A stretch of DNA of 64,000 bases from Paenibacillus amylolyticus (GCF_029689945.1 NZ_CP121451.1:4898001-4962000), one strand, 5' to 3'; numbered from the stretch's first letter, positions 1 through 9,273 are shown. The notes: generated by a model from the letters alone, not told the origin. Program-made: numbers and translations.

Positions 1-457
1 CAATGAATCCGGTTTTCGTACCCAGACGTTTGCGTTGAGCTTCAATCACATCCAGATGTCCCGGGTTAATCTCAGGGATGACCATAGGTACATCTGCTGT
101 CCAGCGATGAGCCGAGTTGTTGGACACGACAGGTGTTCCTGTTTTGGCATAAGCCTCTTCGAGCGCTTGAATCTCATTCTTTTTCATATCAACCGCGCAG
201 AAAATAAAATCAACCTGACTGGCAAAAGCTTCGACCTGGGAAGCATCCTGAACAACGATTTTCTTCACTGCTTCCGGAATAGGAACTGCGAGTTTCCATC
301 TGCCTTGTACGGATTCTTCATATGTTTTACCTGCCGAATTGGCGCTTGCAGAAATCGCTGTTACTTCAAACCATGGATGTTGATCGAGCAGGTCCACAAA
401 ACGCTGACCTACCATTCCCGTTCCTCCGACGATACCAACTTTCAATTTTGCTGACAT
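1..457 (-). CDS. asd: Aspartate-semialdehyde dehydrogenase, N-terminal part (cut by window edge)
   Basis: The 152 visible residues carry the NAD(P)-binding loop 'GIVGGTGMVGQRF' near residues 8-20, a 'FIFCAVDM' strand and the 'VSNNSAHRW' stretch preceding 'VPMVIPEINP'. Together these fit aspartate-semialdehyde dehydrogenase of the archaeal/fungal-like branch rather than the short proteobacterial one (family knowledge). The enzyme reduces aspartyl phosphate to the semialdehyde that feeds lysine, diaminopimelate, threonine and methionine synthesis. The start is the ATG at 457, with AAAGGAAATG upstream. The catalytic cysteine and C-terminal domain lie beyond position 1. A T-box leader directly upstream (about 545-851) places the gene under uncharged-tRNA control. 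No frameshift is seen in the visible part. Confidence 0.85.
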   Translation of the reverse strand, partial: MSAKLKVGIVGGTGMVGQRFVDLLDQHPWFEVTAISASANSAGKTYEESVQGRWKLAVPIPEAVKKIVVQDASQVEAFASQVDFIFCAVDMKKNEIQALEEAYAKTGTPVVSNNSAHRWTADVPMVIPEINPGHLDVIEAQRKRLGTKTGFI

Positions 458-544
458 TCAATCATCATTTCCTTTCGGTGTGAGTTTCCTCTTCTTAAAC
501 ACTATTCAGGCATTTCCAAAGCGTGTAGCCAACATCCCGGAAAA

Positions 545-851
545 CCAAAAAATCCCATCCCCAAGACAATAGTCTCAGGGACGAGATTGAATTCTCGTGG
601 TACCACCCAGATTCGCCAATATGTCACCATATTAGCCTCTTCAAGTAGAGGTTTACAACTACGTTGCAGGCTGTAGACCATCCATACTCTAGCTCTGTAA
701 CAGGAGCGCCTGTCACACCATCCCTTAATGCTAAGTTCCGATGTGCTGCTCTGAGTCTTTATTCGATAAAAGATTCTTTACTCCTTTTCAGCTGCCGGAG
801 CTCTCTTTGAAAGAATGATTTTCATCTACTCGTCTCTTCGTCGCATTTGAT
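545..851 (-). promoter_or_regulatory. T-box riboswitch leader of asd (apparent Lys specifier AAA)
   Basis: Read on the minus strand, the leader has the distal Stem I motif (AGAGAG, CUCC stem, loop ending CUGAAAAGGAG, about 782-818), the loop-E pair AGUA/GAA of the specifier loop, the T-box core GGGTGGTACCACG at 608-596 and an intrinsic terminator: 9-bp stem 580-572/567-559, then a T run at about 552-546. The codon one base after the GAA of the specifier loop is AAA (760-758), followed by G, which would read tRNA-Lys. A TATAAT box (863-858) places the transcript start near 851. Lysine control suits asd. The T-box itself is secure; the codon assignment is inferred from alignment by eye. Confidence 0.85.
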
Positions 852-928
852 ATTGCGATTATAATATCAAAATTACCGTGATGAAGTAAACACATTTTTT
901 TGAATCTTAAAATTAATATGTGATTTCC

Positions 929-1774
929 TTACTGTTTGTTGGCAACAATGGCATAGGTACCCATTGGGCTTTCAAGCCCAGAGGCTTGATGTGTTCTGAG
1001 TAATTTCAGTTCGGAAAGAAGAAGCGTTTTTACTTTGTCCGGGATCGGAAGCCGTTCCAGTTCTTCAGGCGCTTCTGCCAGTGTCATTTTCGTTTCCCAG
1101 CGACCATCCTGCAGCTCAGGAGAATGGATAGAAGCCTCTTCCTTGATCCTCCAACCTGCCGCATGCACTAGTTCTTGGATATCCTCCGGTGTGAAAAGCG
1201 TACGCACATTGGAGAAGCTGTTCTCCTTGTAACATTCGACCTGGGACTGAATCAGAACAGATAACCAATGCGAGAGCTGGCTCACATCTGTAACGCGTGC
1301 ATCCCATTCGGCAAAACATAACTGATGCCCCCACCTCCTAACTTTGCGAAGAATCCGGGCCAGTTCGTCAAACGACTTCAAGTACCAGGAACAATGGGAA
1401 AGTACGATCACATCAAACTCATTCTCGGCAAATTGGGCTTGATCGCTTAAAATGTCAAAATGATAATCCATTCGAATTCGATCACCCAGCGGCGATCTCT
1501 GCAACTTGGCAGCTGCTTCGCCTACGGTCAGCGGTGTACCATAATCCTCTGGAGCAATATCTACACCATGAACGTATCCCTGCTCCCCCACCAGATGTGC
1601 AAGCACAGCCGTTGTATCTCCCTGACCACAACCGATTTCCAGCACGCGGCTACCTTCCTGTATTCCCCAAAAGTGTCCCAGTTTCATCCGATGTTCGGTC
1701 TGAATATACTGAATGGCGGCGTTGTCCTCCACGTCCATATACTTAATAAGGTCTCTGATGATCCTTTCATTCAT
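929..1774 (-). CDS. Class I SAM-dependent methyltransferase
   Basis: A 281-residue protein with a Rossmann methyltransferase core. Motif I 'VLEIGCGQGDTTAVLAHLV' lies near residues 45-63, the acidic end of strand 2 is 'VHGVDIAPED', and motif IV is 'FDVIVLSHCSWYL'. The size and single domain fit small-molecule methyltransferases of the UbiE/Methyltransf_25 type, but the substrate cannot be read from sequence. The start is the ATG at 1774 with GAGGGGTGAGG upstream. It follows galU on the same strand with about 150 bp between, so it may be read from the same transcript, although nothing else ties it to glycosylation. The asd T-box promoter lies beyond its stop codon. Confidence 0.7.
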   Translation of the reverse strand: MNERIIRDLIKYMDVEDNAAIQYIQTEHRMKLGHFWGIQEGSRVLEIGCGQGDTTAVLAHLVGEQGYVHGVDIAPEDYGTPLTVGEAAAKLQRSPLGDRIRMDYHFDILSDQAQFAENEFDVIVLSHCSWYLKSFDELARILRKVRRWGHQLCFAEWDARVTDVSQLSHWLSVLIQSQVECYKENSFSNVRTLFTPEDIQELVHAAGWRIKEEASIHSPELQDGRWETKMTLAEAPEELERLPIPDKVKTLLLSELKLLRTHQASGLESPMGTYAIVANKQ

Positions 1775-1926
1775 GATTCCTCACCCCTCAAAGAGCAACT
1801 TGTAGTTCCTGTTCATTGTAACGTCACTGGAAACATTGTACAATGCTGGTTTCTTATGAAGGGAACCTGTTCGAAGGTTAGTCTGACTTATAGCAACAGA
1901 GGTGATCCTCTGCTACATATCAATGC

Positions 1927-2799
1927 CTATGCCCATTGGGTTGCAAGCTTCTGAAGATAGGGGGTCAGCATGGGCTGTAATTCCTTGCGCATCAGTCCAA
2001 TCTCCAAGATTGCCTGAATATATCCGAATTGATCACCAATGTCGTAGCGATGTCCCTCCAGTTCAAGGGCCAACAGTTCCTCCACTTGACTCACTTCTTT
2101 CAAGGCATCCGTTAACTGATATTCCCCTCCAGCCCCTCTCTCAATCTGATCAAGGATTGGAAAAATGGAAGGTTTAAGAATGTATCTTCCCATTACCGCT
2201 GTTCGGGATGGTGCTTGTTCAAGGGAGGGCTTTTCGACCAGATTGGTGACTCGGTGAACCCGGTCCTCTACACCATTTGAATCAATAATGCCATATTTGC
2301 TCACATTTGCCGCGTCTACCTGACGGACACCGATGATCTGGTTGCCTGTCTTTTCATAGAGATGAACCATCTGTGCAAGAGCTGGCGGATCAGACACCAT
2401 AATGTCATCGCCAAGCAGTACTGCGAAGGCATCGTCGCCTACAAACTGCCGTGCACACCCAATGGCATGCCCCAGACCCAGCGGTTCCTTTTGACGAATA
2501 AAATGAATATTGGCCATCTCGCTGATCGCTTGCACCTCTTCCAACAAAGACTGTTTGCCCTTGGCGGATAACGAATGTTCAAGTTCAACTGATTTATCAA
2601 AATGATCCTCAATAGATTTTTTGTTGCGTCCGGTCACAATGAGGATGTTCTCAATGCCTGACTGCACCGCTTCTTCAACAATATATTGGATAGCCGGTTT
2701 ATCCACGATGGGTAACATCTCTTTCGGCTGTGCTTTCGTTGCTGGCAGGAAACGGGTGCCGAGACCCGCTGCCGGAATAACTGCTTTTTTAATTCGCAT
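1927..2799 (-). CDS. galU: UTP--glucose-1-phosphate uridylyltransferase
   Basis: GalU makes UDP-glucose from UTP and glucose-1-phosphate. The nucleotidyltransferase signature 'AVIPAAGLGTRFLPATKAQPKEML' opens the protein, followed by 'VDKPAIQYIVEEA', 'FIRQKEPLGLGHAI', 'FAVLLGDDI' and 'NLVEKPS', all hallmarks of bacterial GalU; the length of about 290 aa is typical. I prefer the ATG at 2799 (MRIKKAVIP), which has AAAGGA upstream, over the in-frame ATG ten codons earlier, which has no ribosome binding site. The gene is last in the GT39, GT2, gtrA, galU run, so it probably supplies the activated sugar for that envelope-glycosylation set. Confidence 0.92.
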   Translation of the reverse strand: MRIKKAVIPAAGLGTRFLPATKAQPKEMLPIVDKPAIQYIVEEAVQSGIENILIVTGRNKKSIEDHFDKSVELEHSLSAKGKQSLLEEVQAISEMANIHFIRQKEPLGLGHAIGCARQFVGDDAFAVLLGDDIMVSDPPALAQMVHLYEKTGNQIIGVRQVDAANVSKYGIIDSNGVEDRVHRVTNLVEKPSLEQAPSRTAVMGRYILKPSIFPILDQIERGAGGEYQLTDALKEVSQVEELLALELEGHRYDIGDQFGYIQAILEIGLMRKELQPMLTPYLQKLATQWA

Positions 2800-2856
2800 T
2801 TCATCATACAATCCTTTCATTTGCTTCATATAACCGATATTGCACGCTGTGAGCAG

Positions 2857-3248
2857 CTAAGTTGCTATTCGGAATACCCAATATCTGCTGGCCATATAGT
2901 TCAGAACCATCCCCATCAAGGTCGCCAGAATCTTACTTATCACAAGACTCCAACCCAGCATGTCATGCATAGTCATCAGAATCATCGCGGATAACGCAAG
3001 AACAACGAGATTCGTGATGAGAAAACGAATACGTTTGGTTCGATCGCCGCTCCCTCGCGCCGCATCCCGAAAGTCCAGCTGCCGTTCAGCCAATAACTAT
3101 TTACAACGCCGCAACTGTACGAGATGACTTGAGCTATCAGAACCGGAACACCGACCGCAGCAAGTATGGCAAATACCACCGCATCCAATGCCGTATTCGC
3201 AACACCCACAATGCCGAACTTGAAAAGCGTCACCAGACGTTTAGTCAT
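2857..3248 (-). CDS. GtrA-family membrane protein (split by a one-base deletion)
   Basis: Two overlapping frames together give a normal GtrA-like protein of about 130 aa with four hydrophobic helices. The first frame runs from 'MTKRLVTLFKFGIVGVANTA' to 'NSYWLNGSWTF'; the second continues 'RDAARGSGDRTKRIRFLITN' through 'LNYMASRYWVF', the usual family ending. The switch lies at about 3063-3072, where one C appears missing in TTTCGGG. GtrA proteins are thought to help flip or present polyprenyl-phosphate-linked sugars (family knowledge). The ATG at 3248 overlaps the end of the upstream GT2 gene by 8 bp, indicating translational coupling. I read it as an intact gene with a sequence error. Confidence 0.75.
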
Positions 3249-4227
3249 GATGAGCAACTCGGGCTGTCAATCGGGATTGCGCTTGCTGGCCCTCGGCTTG
3301 AACCACATCTCTCACAATGTATAGCGGACGTGCCTTGGTCTCATCATAGATTCGGCCAACATACTCGCCCAGAATGCCCAGCATGATCAGAATGAATCCG
3401 TTAAACATCAACATGATGCTCACAATGGACGGCCATCCTTTAATCGTCGAATCCGTAAAGATGGCTGAACCAATAACCGTTAACATGTAGATGAATCCGC
3501 CTACCGACAGGATCGCACCTAGATAACCTGCAAGCTTGAGTGGTTTATACGAAAATGAAGTAATGCCATCCAGACTTAGCTTCAGCATGCGCTTTAGTGG
3601 ATACTTGGTTTCGCCTGCCAGACGTTCATCGCGTTCATATTCAATAGCCGTCTGACGAAATCCGACCCAACTGACCAGTCCGCGCACAAACCGGTTTTTC
3701 TCCGGAAGACGTTTCATCTCATCACATACTTTGCGGTCAATCAGGCGAAAATCTCCAGTGTCTACCGGGATATCCGTATCCGTTGAGGCACGAAGTACAC
3801 GATAGAACAGACTGGCCGACCATTTCTTGAAGCGGGTTTCCCCGCTGCGTCTGGTGCGACGGGCATATACGACTTCATAGCCCTCTTTCCATTTGGCGAT
3901 CATATCCAGTATCAGTTCGGGAGGGTCCTGCAGATCCGCATCGATAATCACCACCGCATCCCCCACTGCATAATCCATACCCGCTGTTATCGCAATCTGA
4001 TGTCCGAAGTTCCGGGCAAAATCAATCAGTTTCACACTCTCGTCCCAACGAGCATAATCACGGATCATCTGTGCGCTTCGATCCATGCTGCCATCATTGA
4101 CAAACAGCAGTTCATAGCTCTCTCCTGTGCTGCCCATGACCTTCTTCAGACGCCGATAAGTCTCCTCAATCACCGCTTCCTCGTTATACATGGGAATAAT
4201 AATGCTGTATCGGTACGCGCGAGCCAT
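3241..4227 (-). CDS. Polyprenyl-phosphate glycosyltransferase, GT2 (GtrB/YkcC/DPM1-like)
   Basis: A 328-residue protein with an N-terminal GT-A domain: 'YSIIIPMYNEEAVIEETYRRL' at the start, 'LLFVNDGSMD', the metal-binding DXD region 'VVIIDADLQDPPELI' and 'TGDFRLIDRKV'. Two C-terminal transmembrane helices follow (about residues 230-290, 'AGYLGAILSVGGFIYML' and 'IMLMFNGFILIMLGILGEYVGR'). This layout is that of enzymes that transfer a sugar from a nucleotide donor to undecaprenyl phosphate on the cytoplasmic side. It sits between a GT39 enzyme, which would use such lipid-linked sugars outside, and gtrA. The start is the ATG at 4227 with GGGAGGGG upstream. Confidence 0.88.
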   Translation of the reverse strand: MARAYRYSIIIPMYNEEAVIEETYRRLKKVMGSTGESYELLFVNDGSMDRSAQMIRDYARWDESVKLIDFARNFGHQIAITAGMDYAVGDAVVIIDADLQDPPELILDMIAKWKEGYEVVYARRTRRSGETRFKKWSASLFYRVLRASTDTDIPVDTGDFRLIDRKVCDEMKRLPEKNRFVRGLVSWVGFRQTAIEYERDERLAGETKYPLKRMLKLSLDGITSFSYKPLKLAGYLGAILSVGGFIYMLTVIGSAIFTDSTIKGWPSIVSIMLMFNGFILIMLGILGEYVGRIYDETKARPLYIVRDVVQAEGQQAQSRLTARVAHHD

Positions 4228-4249
4228 GTTTGACCCCTCCCTTTTCCAA

Positions 4250-4326
4250 ATTTACACTGCCACTTCAATGACAGAATAACCTTCCAAGCGCTCTTATCGT
4301 GTAAATGATTAGTTCAATTTATATAG
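4250..4326. repeat. Internally deleted MITE-like element (copy D)
   Basis: This segment carries 'ATGACAGAATAACCTTCC' (about 4268-4285), matching the 5' core of the full copies at 16.2, 30.9 and 32.3 kb. It then jumps to the terminal repeat GTGTAAATGATTAGTTCAAT...TATATAG, which is near-identical to the end of copy A. The middle of the element is missing. Its end directly abuts the stop codon of the GT39 gene. Confidence 0.65.
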
Positions 4327-6537
4327 CTACAATTTCACTTCATACAAGGTGGTCTGTCCGTTGAATCCGAACCCGAATCCAAACCCAAGTCCAGCTTCAT
4401 TCTCTGTATCTCCATTATTCATGGACCCGTTGTCCGTACCTGTCTTCCATTCTGATGTTGGGATCTCGGTTCCGTGCTCTTTGATCCAATCGCTAATGTC
4501 CGAGTTCCCTCCGCGGCCACCCATGCCACCTACCATGAAGTACTTCACTTGCCCACTCTTCACGAGTTGCTCCAGTTCCTCTGTGGTGTACACGGGGTCT
4601 GAGCCGGAGAAACCTCCAAGCGTAATTACAGATGCTCTCGCATCAATGATGTAGGGTGCTGCCTGATTATAGTCCGTGGTGGCGAAGAGATACGTTTCGC
4701 CTGTATTGTGTTCTTTCAGATAATTTAATGTAACTGTATCCACTCCTTCGTTACGGTTACCCATTCCGCCACGGCCACCCGCCGTAGGCATTTCTGTGTC
4801 ACCTGCAACGTTCCCCATTGGCATGCCCATTCTGGCTCCACCAAACATGCTATTGGAACCTGTAGGTCCTGCTGCCGGAATCATGCTGTTCCCACCATAA
4901 GTAATCGGGGTGAATGCCCAGTAGACCGGACCGATCAGCATGACCGCGAATCCCGCGACAATGAAGCCCTGTTTCCATCGATGTGTGCGATGAAGCATAA
5001 CGACCAGGATGACCGTGATCAGAATGCCTGCAATCAACTCACTGATGGACCAGCCCGCACCGATCGTATCGTTATACACCTGCATGATATACCAGCCGAA
5101 CAGTGTCGTCAGCAGTACGGACAGCGGAAGTAACCATGCCTGCCTGCCATTGCGATCACTATATGACTTCCACATCGCTACAAACCCTGCGCCGGTCAGC
5201 GCTGCAATAGGAGGTGCAAGCATGATCAGATAATACTGATGGAAGAAGCCTGCCACACTGAAAAAGGCAGCAACCGGAAGCAGCCAGGCCAGCCAGAACA
5301 AGGCTTCCTTGTGCTTGTTGGTTATATTTCTCCGTCTTAACCCTGCAAATATGGCAATGCACCCAAGCAGCACAACTGGCAATAGCCAACTTGCCTGACC
5401 TGACAATTCTGTCTGGAACAGACGCAGAGGACCTTTCTCCCCTGTACCAAACATTCCGCCCATGCCTCCGCCACCGTTACCGCCAAAATTTCTTCCGTTT
5501 GGCATTTCCATATCATTCGGCATCTGTCCGTTCGGTAAATTACCATTCGGCCCATTCATGCCGCCCATGGCATTCATGCCATTTGAAGCATTTGGATTAT
5601 CGTTGTCTGCTGCATTGGCATCTCGTCCAGCGCCTGGGGAACCACTATTCGTCTGATTAGGAGTTGAGGTCATATCCCCTCGAATGCCACGGTTATTTCC
5701 CTGTCCGGTACCATTTGGCATACCCGCGTTACCTGAAGTATTCTGCTGACCGGTTAGCCGGGCCAGGCCATTGTATCCAAATGCCAGTTCCATAACCGAG
5801 TTCGTTTCACTGCTTCCGATATAAGGTCGCTCGTCTTCCGGTATGGAATCCACAGTGACCGCCCAGGATAATGAAACCACCGCCAGAATAGCTGTGCTGC
5901 CGATCAGCAGAATGATCTTCCTTCTCCACTTCGCCTGAAATGCGAGCAGATAGAACAAGTAGAAGGCTGGCAGAATCATGTAGGCTTGAAGCATTTTCAT
6001 ATTAAAGGCTAAGCCGATCAACCCAAAGGCAACCAGAATGCGCCAAGCACTGCCTTGTTTGCTGCCTTTAAACAAAAACCATGAACCCAGCAGCAGTGTA
6101 AACACCAGCATGCTGTCAATATTGTTGGTCCGGCTGACTGCCGCCACGACAGGCACAGTCGCCATTGCAAGTGCCGAGATTCGTGCTGCTGCAAGACCAT
6201 ATGTAGGCTTCACCATGAAATAGATCAGCAGCACCGAACCGATCCCCGCTAATACCTGCGGCAAAATTACGCTCCATCCGTGCAATCCGAATACATAGGC
6301 AAAGGCCGTCTGGATCCAGAAGACAACCGGCGGTTTGTCAACAGTTACGGAGCCTGCCGAGTCGAGTGAAGCATAGAAAAAGTTATGGAAGTTACTGAGC
6401 ATACTCCCAACAGCAGTCGTATAGTAGGAATTGGCATACTGATCATTCCAGATGCCGTACCCGTTCAGAAATGCCGCCAGTAATACAATCGGCAGAAGGA
6501 CAAAATCCATCCTTCTTTTGGTGTTATTCAATGTCAT
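4327..6537 (-). CDS. GT39-family membrane glycosyltransferase (ArnT/PMT-like, YkcB-like)
   Basis: A 736-residue polytopic membrane protein. The N-terminus has 'FLNGYGIWNDQYANSYYTTA' and the motif region 'SAGSVTVDKPPVVFWIQTAF', where ArnT/PMT enzymes carry catalytic acidic residues. About ten hydrophobic helices follow, with a soluble C-terminal domain (about 600-736). Family members move sugars from polyprenyl phosphate to envelope acceptors on the outer face. The neighbouring GT2, gtrA and galU support that role. Odd feature: residues about 265-365 form a low-complexity Gly/Asn/Met/Pro-rich loop between helices, and a second Gly/Met-rich patch lies near 565-600. It is first gene of the operon, start ATG 6537 with AAGGAGTGA upstream, divergent from a two-component system. 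Confidence 0.82.
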   Translation of the reverse strand: MTLNNTKRRMDFVLLPIVLLAAFLNGYGIWNDQYANSYYTTAVGSMLSNFHNFFYASLDSAGSVTVDKPPVVFWIQTAFAYVFGLHGWSVILPQVLAGIGSVLLIYFMVKPTYGLAAARISALAMATVPVVAAVSRTNNIDSMLVFTLLLGSWFLFKGSKQGSAWRILVAFGLIGLAFNMKMLQAYMILPAFYLFYLLAFQAKWRRKIILLIGSTAILAVVSLSWAVTVDSIPEDERPYIGSSETNSVMELAFGYNGLARLTGQQNTSGNAGMPNGTGQGNNRGIRGDMTSTPNQTNSGSPGAGRDANAADNDNPNASNGMNAMGGMNGPNGNLPNGQMPNDMEMPNGRNFGGNGGGGMGGMFGTGEKGPLRLFQTELSGQASWLLPVVLLGCIAIFAGLRRRNITNKHKEALFWLAWLLPVAAFFSVAGFFHQYYLIMLAPPIAALTGAGFVAMWKSYSDRNGRQAWLLPLSVLLTTLFGWYIMQVYNDTIGAGWSISELIAGILITVILVVMLHRTHRWKQGFIVAGFAVMLIGPVYWAFTPITYGGNSMIPAAGPTGSNSMFGGARMGMPMGNVAGDTEMPTAGGRGGMGNRNEGVDTVTLNYLKEHNTGETYLFATTDYNQAAPYIIDARASVITLGGFSGSDPVYTTEELEQLVKSGQVKYFMVGGMGGRGGNSDISDWIKEHGTEIPTSEWKTGTDNGSMNNGDTENEAGLGFGFGFGFNGQTTLYEVKL

Positions 6538-6735
6538 TCACTCCTTATTCGTTCTTCATGTCTACTATTGTGACATGCCAAAATAAAGCTGGGATGAGTG
6601 CCCGCTGAATGTTAACTGAGGATAATTCACAATCCTTTCAGCTAAATTTCAGTTTGGCAAGCGATAATACTACATACCATCCCTTCGAAGCGAGGGAGAA
6701 TTCTAGATGAATCAAGTAAGGAGAGAACGTACATT

Positions 6736-7419
6736 ATGAAGCTTAGCAGCGGAATTAAAATACTATTGGCTGATGATGAACCGCATATTTTACAATTTCT
6801 AGAGCTGGGACTAAGCAATGAAGGCTTCGATGTGCGGACTGCACCCGATGGAGCAGCTGCACTCGAGTTGGCGCTTGAATTCAAGCCTCATATGGCTATT
6901 CTGGATGTCATGATGCCAGAGATGGATGGATTCGAAGTGGTTGAGCGTCTGCGTAAGACCGGAGCTCAGCTTGGCGTGATTATGCTGACAGCGAAGGACG
7001 AGGTCGAGGATCGGGTTAAGGGCCTTTGGCTTGGTGCTGACGACTATATGATCAAGCCCTTTGCCTTCGATGAGCTGCTCGCCCGAATCCAGGCCAGACT
7101 GCGCAATCAATTTCCTTTGTTAATCGGAGCCGTCACTCACGGTCCTTTCCGCATTGATGATCAGCGCAAAGAAATCACCTATCAGAATCAGGTTCTGGAG
7201 TTATCTCCCACTGAATATGAGCTTCTGAAATTTATTGTGCTCAATCATGGGATTGTACTTAGCAAAGCGACCATTCTAAGCCGGGTGTGGGGGTATGATT
7301 TTGGCGGAGAAGAAAATATTGTGGAGGTATACGTTCGCTCCTTGCGCGACAAACTCGGGGATAAAGAGCATAGACTCATTCGCACGCTTCGGGGTGTCGG
7401 GTACAGGGTGGATCTCTGA
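6736..7419 (+). CDS. OmpR/PhoB-family response regulator
   Basis: A 227-residue protein. The receiver domain spans residues 1-120 with acidic pocket D13/D14, phospho-acceptor D57 ('AILDVMMPEMDG'), T85 and K107 ('MIKPF'). A C-terminal winged-helix domain follows (about 135-227: 'LSPTEYELLKFIVLNHG...VWGYDF...VEVYVRSLRDKLG...RGVGYRV'). The start is the ATG at 6736 behind AAGGAGAGAACG. The stop codon overlaps the ATG of the histidine kinase gene, so the two are translationally coupled. The pair is transcribed divergently from the GT39/GT2/gtrA/galU cluster, making that cluster a plausible target; this is inference from position only. Confidence 0.93.
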   Translation: MKLSSGIKILLADDEPHILQFLELGLSNEGFDVRTAPDGAAALELALEFKPHMAILDVMMPEMDGFEVVERLRKTGAQLGVIMLTAKDEVEDRVKGLWLGADDYMIKPFAFDELLARIQARLRNQFPLLIGAVTHGPFRIDDQRKEITYQNQVLELSPTEYELLKFIVLNHGIVLSKATILSRVWGYDFGGEENIVEVYVRSLRDKLGDKEHRLIRTLRGVGYRVDL

Positions 7420-8935
7420 TGAACTCATTGCCCAGAAAAAATAAACTTCGTTTAGGACGTCTTCGCCATTGGATCTGGCCTCGTTCCCTGCGTTCTCAAT
7501 TGCTCTCGCGTTCTCTGTTCGTGCTTGCGGGATTACTATTGTTAATCGGTATCCTGCAATTCTGGATCATGGAAAGCTTTCTCTACCGGAATCAGGCCAA
7601 AACCATGGAAGAACAGCTTATGTCGATGCCCCCGGTGTGGTACGGAGTCCAATCACGTAGCGGCTCTCCCAACAACCCTTTCGGCGGACAGGCAGGAAAC
7701 GGGTCTGGCAATCGGGTGCTGTTTATTCCGGACCGTTCACTGGCCCTGTTTGATAATCAAGGTACGTTCAATGATGTTTTCGGGGAAGACGGCCTGATAG
7801 CCCCTCATCTGTCAACCATTGAGTACCAGGACATTACCGCTGAGTTAAAGGAACAAAAACATATTCCCTACCGGATCGTAACGGATAGCCAAGGGAAAGA
7901 ACAACTGATTGTATTTGCCTCACCAGGTCCCCGCAATCGCGGCTTACCGATGGTTCAAATGGGAACAGCTACGAAGCCACTAAGAGACTTGATCATTAAA
8001 CAGCTTCTGATCTTCATCATGTTATCGCTGTTAGCCATGATAGCCGGGCTTATTCTATACACCAAGGTATTATGCCGGACGCTGGTTCCCCTGTCCAATA
8101 TGGTGAATAAGGTACAGCAGATTGATGCAGGCAGCCTCGCAGAACGTCTTCCTGTTGTTCAGGGGCAAGAGGAAGTGGATCAACTCGCAGTTTCATTTAA
8201 TGGCATGCTTGAAAGGCTGGAGAACTCATTTGAAGCAGAGCGTGAATCGAGAGAGCGGATGCAGCGTTTCTTGTCCGATGCCTCCCATGAGCTTCGTACC
8301 CCGCTTACCTCCATTCACGGCTTCATTGAGGTTCTACAGCGGGGGCAGCGACCAATCAAGAACAGTTGTATAAAGCACTGGACAGCATGCACGGCGAATC
8401 CGTGCGAATTAACAAGCTGGTTGAAGATTTACTGCTCCTGACGAAGCTGGATCAGGCCCCGAAGCAGGAATCGGAGGTCATTCAGCTGGATAGTCTGCTG
8501 CTCCAAATGCAACCCCAACTTGCCATAATGGCTCAGCAACGATCCATTCATCTTGATCTGACGGCAGAAGTATATGTTCTGGCTGACCCTTACAAGTTGA
8601 AGCAGGTTGTGCTGAATCTGTTCCATAATGCGGTGCAGCACACCGATCCCGAGCATGGAGCCATCTCCATAACGTTATATGCCACGCACCATCAAGCGGA
8701 ATTATCGGTGAAGGATAACGGCACAGGCATTGAACCTGCACATCTGCCCCATATCTTTGAGCGCTTCTACCGCACAAGCAGTTCTCGTTCGCGCAAACAA
8801 GGGGGCGCAGGTCTGGGTCTTGCCATTACCCGGTCGATTGTGGAATCATATGGCGGGAAAATTATGGTACGCAGTCAGGTTGGATCAGGAACGGATTTTA
8901 TGGTTTTGATCCCGCTGTATAAGGCAGATACCTAG
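7419..8935 (+). CDS. Sensor histidine kinase, HAMP type (frameshifted at a G run)
   Basis: Two overlapping frames form one kinase of about 505 aa. The N-terminal half has TM1 (about 28-50), an extracytoplasmic loop, TM2 (about 190-215), a HAMP domain and the H-box 'FLSDASHELRTPLTSIHGFIEVLQRG'. The C-terminal half, in the next frame, continues 'NQEQLYKALDSMHGESVRINKLVEDLLLL' with N box 'QVVLNLFHNAVQHT', G1 'VKDNGTGI', F 'HIFERFYR' and G2 'GGAGLGLAI'. The break is at 8340-8349, in a run of five Gs where one more G restores the frame. No catalytic element is lost. It is coupled to the response regulator upstream, and a terminator follows at 9229. Confidence 0.88.
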
Positions 8936-8959
8936 GCTGAGGGCAGTCTATGTCTAAGT

Positions 8960-9180
8960 CTAAGGGATAGGTTGTGCTCAATCTCTACGTGAGCGATAAG
9001 CTGAGCGCAGTTTCTACGTGAGCAATGAGTTGATTATCCGCAAGTTATAAGAAAGTTATAAGCTAGTTATGCGTTAGTTATCTTTAGCTCTTCGAATATC
9101 TATTAATAGCTCTGCGTGGTATCTACTAATAGCTCTGCGTATTATCTACCCATAGCTTATGTAAGCTATGACATCCTCTC
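8960..9180. repeat. Gene-free stretch with short degenerate tandem motifs
   Basis: No credible ORF is present. Short imperfect repeats follow one another: 'CTACGTGAGCRATRAG' at about 8981 and 9013, then 'AGTTATAAG/AGTTATGCG' units at 9043-9080, then 'ATCTAYTAATAGCTCTGCGT' twice at about 9098-9142. The phases and spacing are irregular. I see no ribosome binding site and no stable overall fold by eye; this may be decayed repeat DNA. Confidence 0.5.
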
Positions 9181-9228
9181 CAAGCGCTGGTTTCCTTAAT
9201 TTTACTTCCAGCTTTTCATTGCATGAAG

Positions 9229-9273
9229 AATCCCCCATTCATTTCGGTTAAGAAACAATGAGGGATTTTTTTT
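9229..9273 (+). terminator. Intrinsic terminator after the two-component operon
   Basis: AATCCC-C-CATT pairs with AATG-A-GGGATT across a loop of about 17 nt, followed by eight Ts. It is the first terminator after the kinase stop at 8935. Confidence 0.8.

Noticed and set aside
35..454. Plus-strand open frame of 139 aa
   Set aside because: Exact antisense of asd, whose family motifs are unmistakable; no ribosome binding site or domain on the plus strand.
7419..8935. Truncated kinase followed by a separate ATPase protein
   Set aside because: All kinase motifs are present in order across one lost G; more likely a sequence error than a split system.
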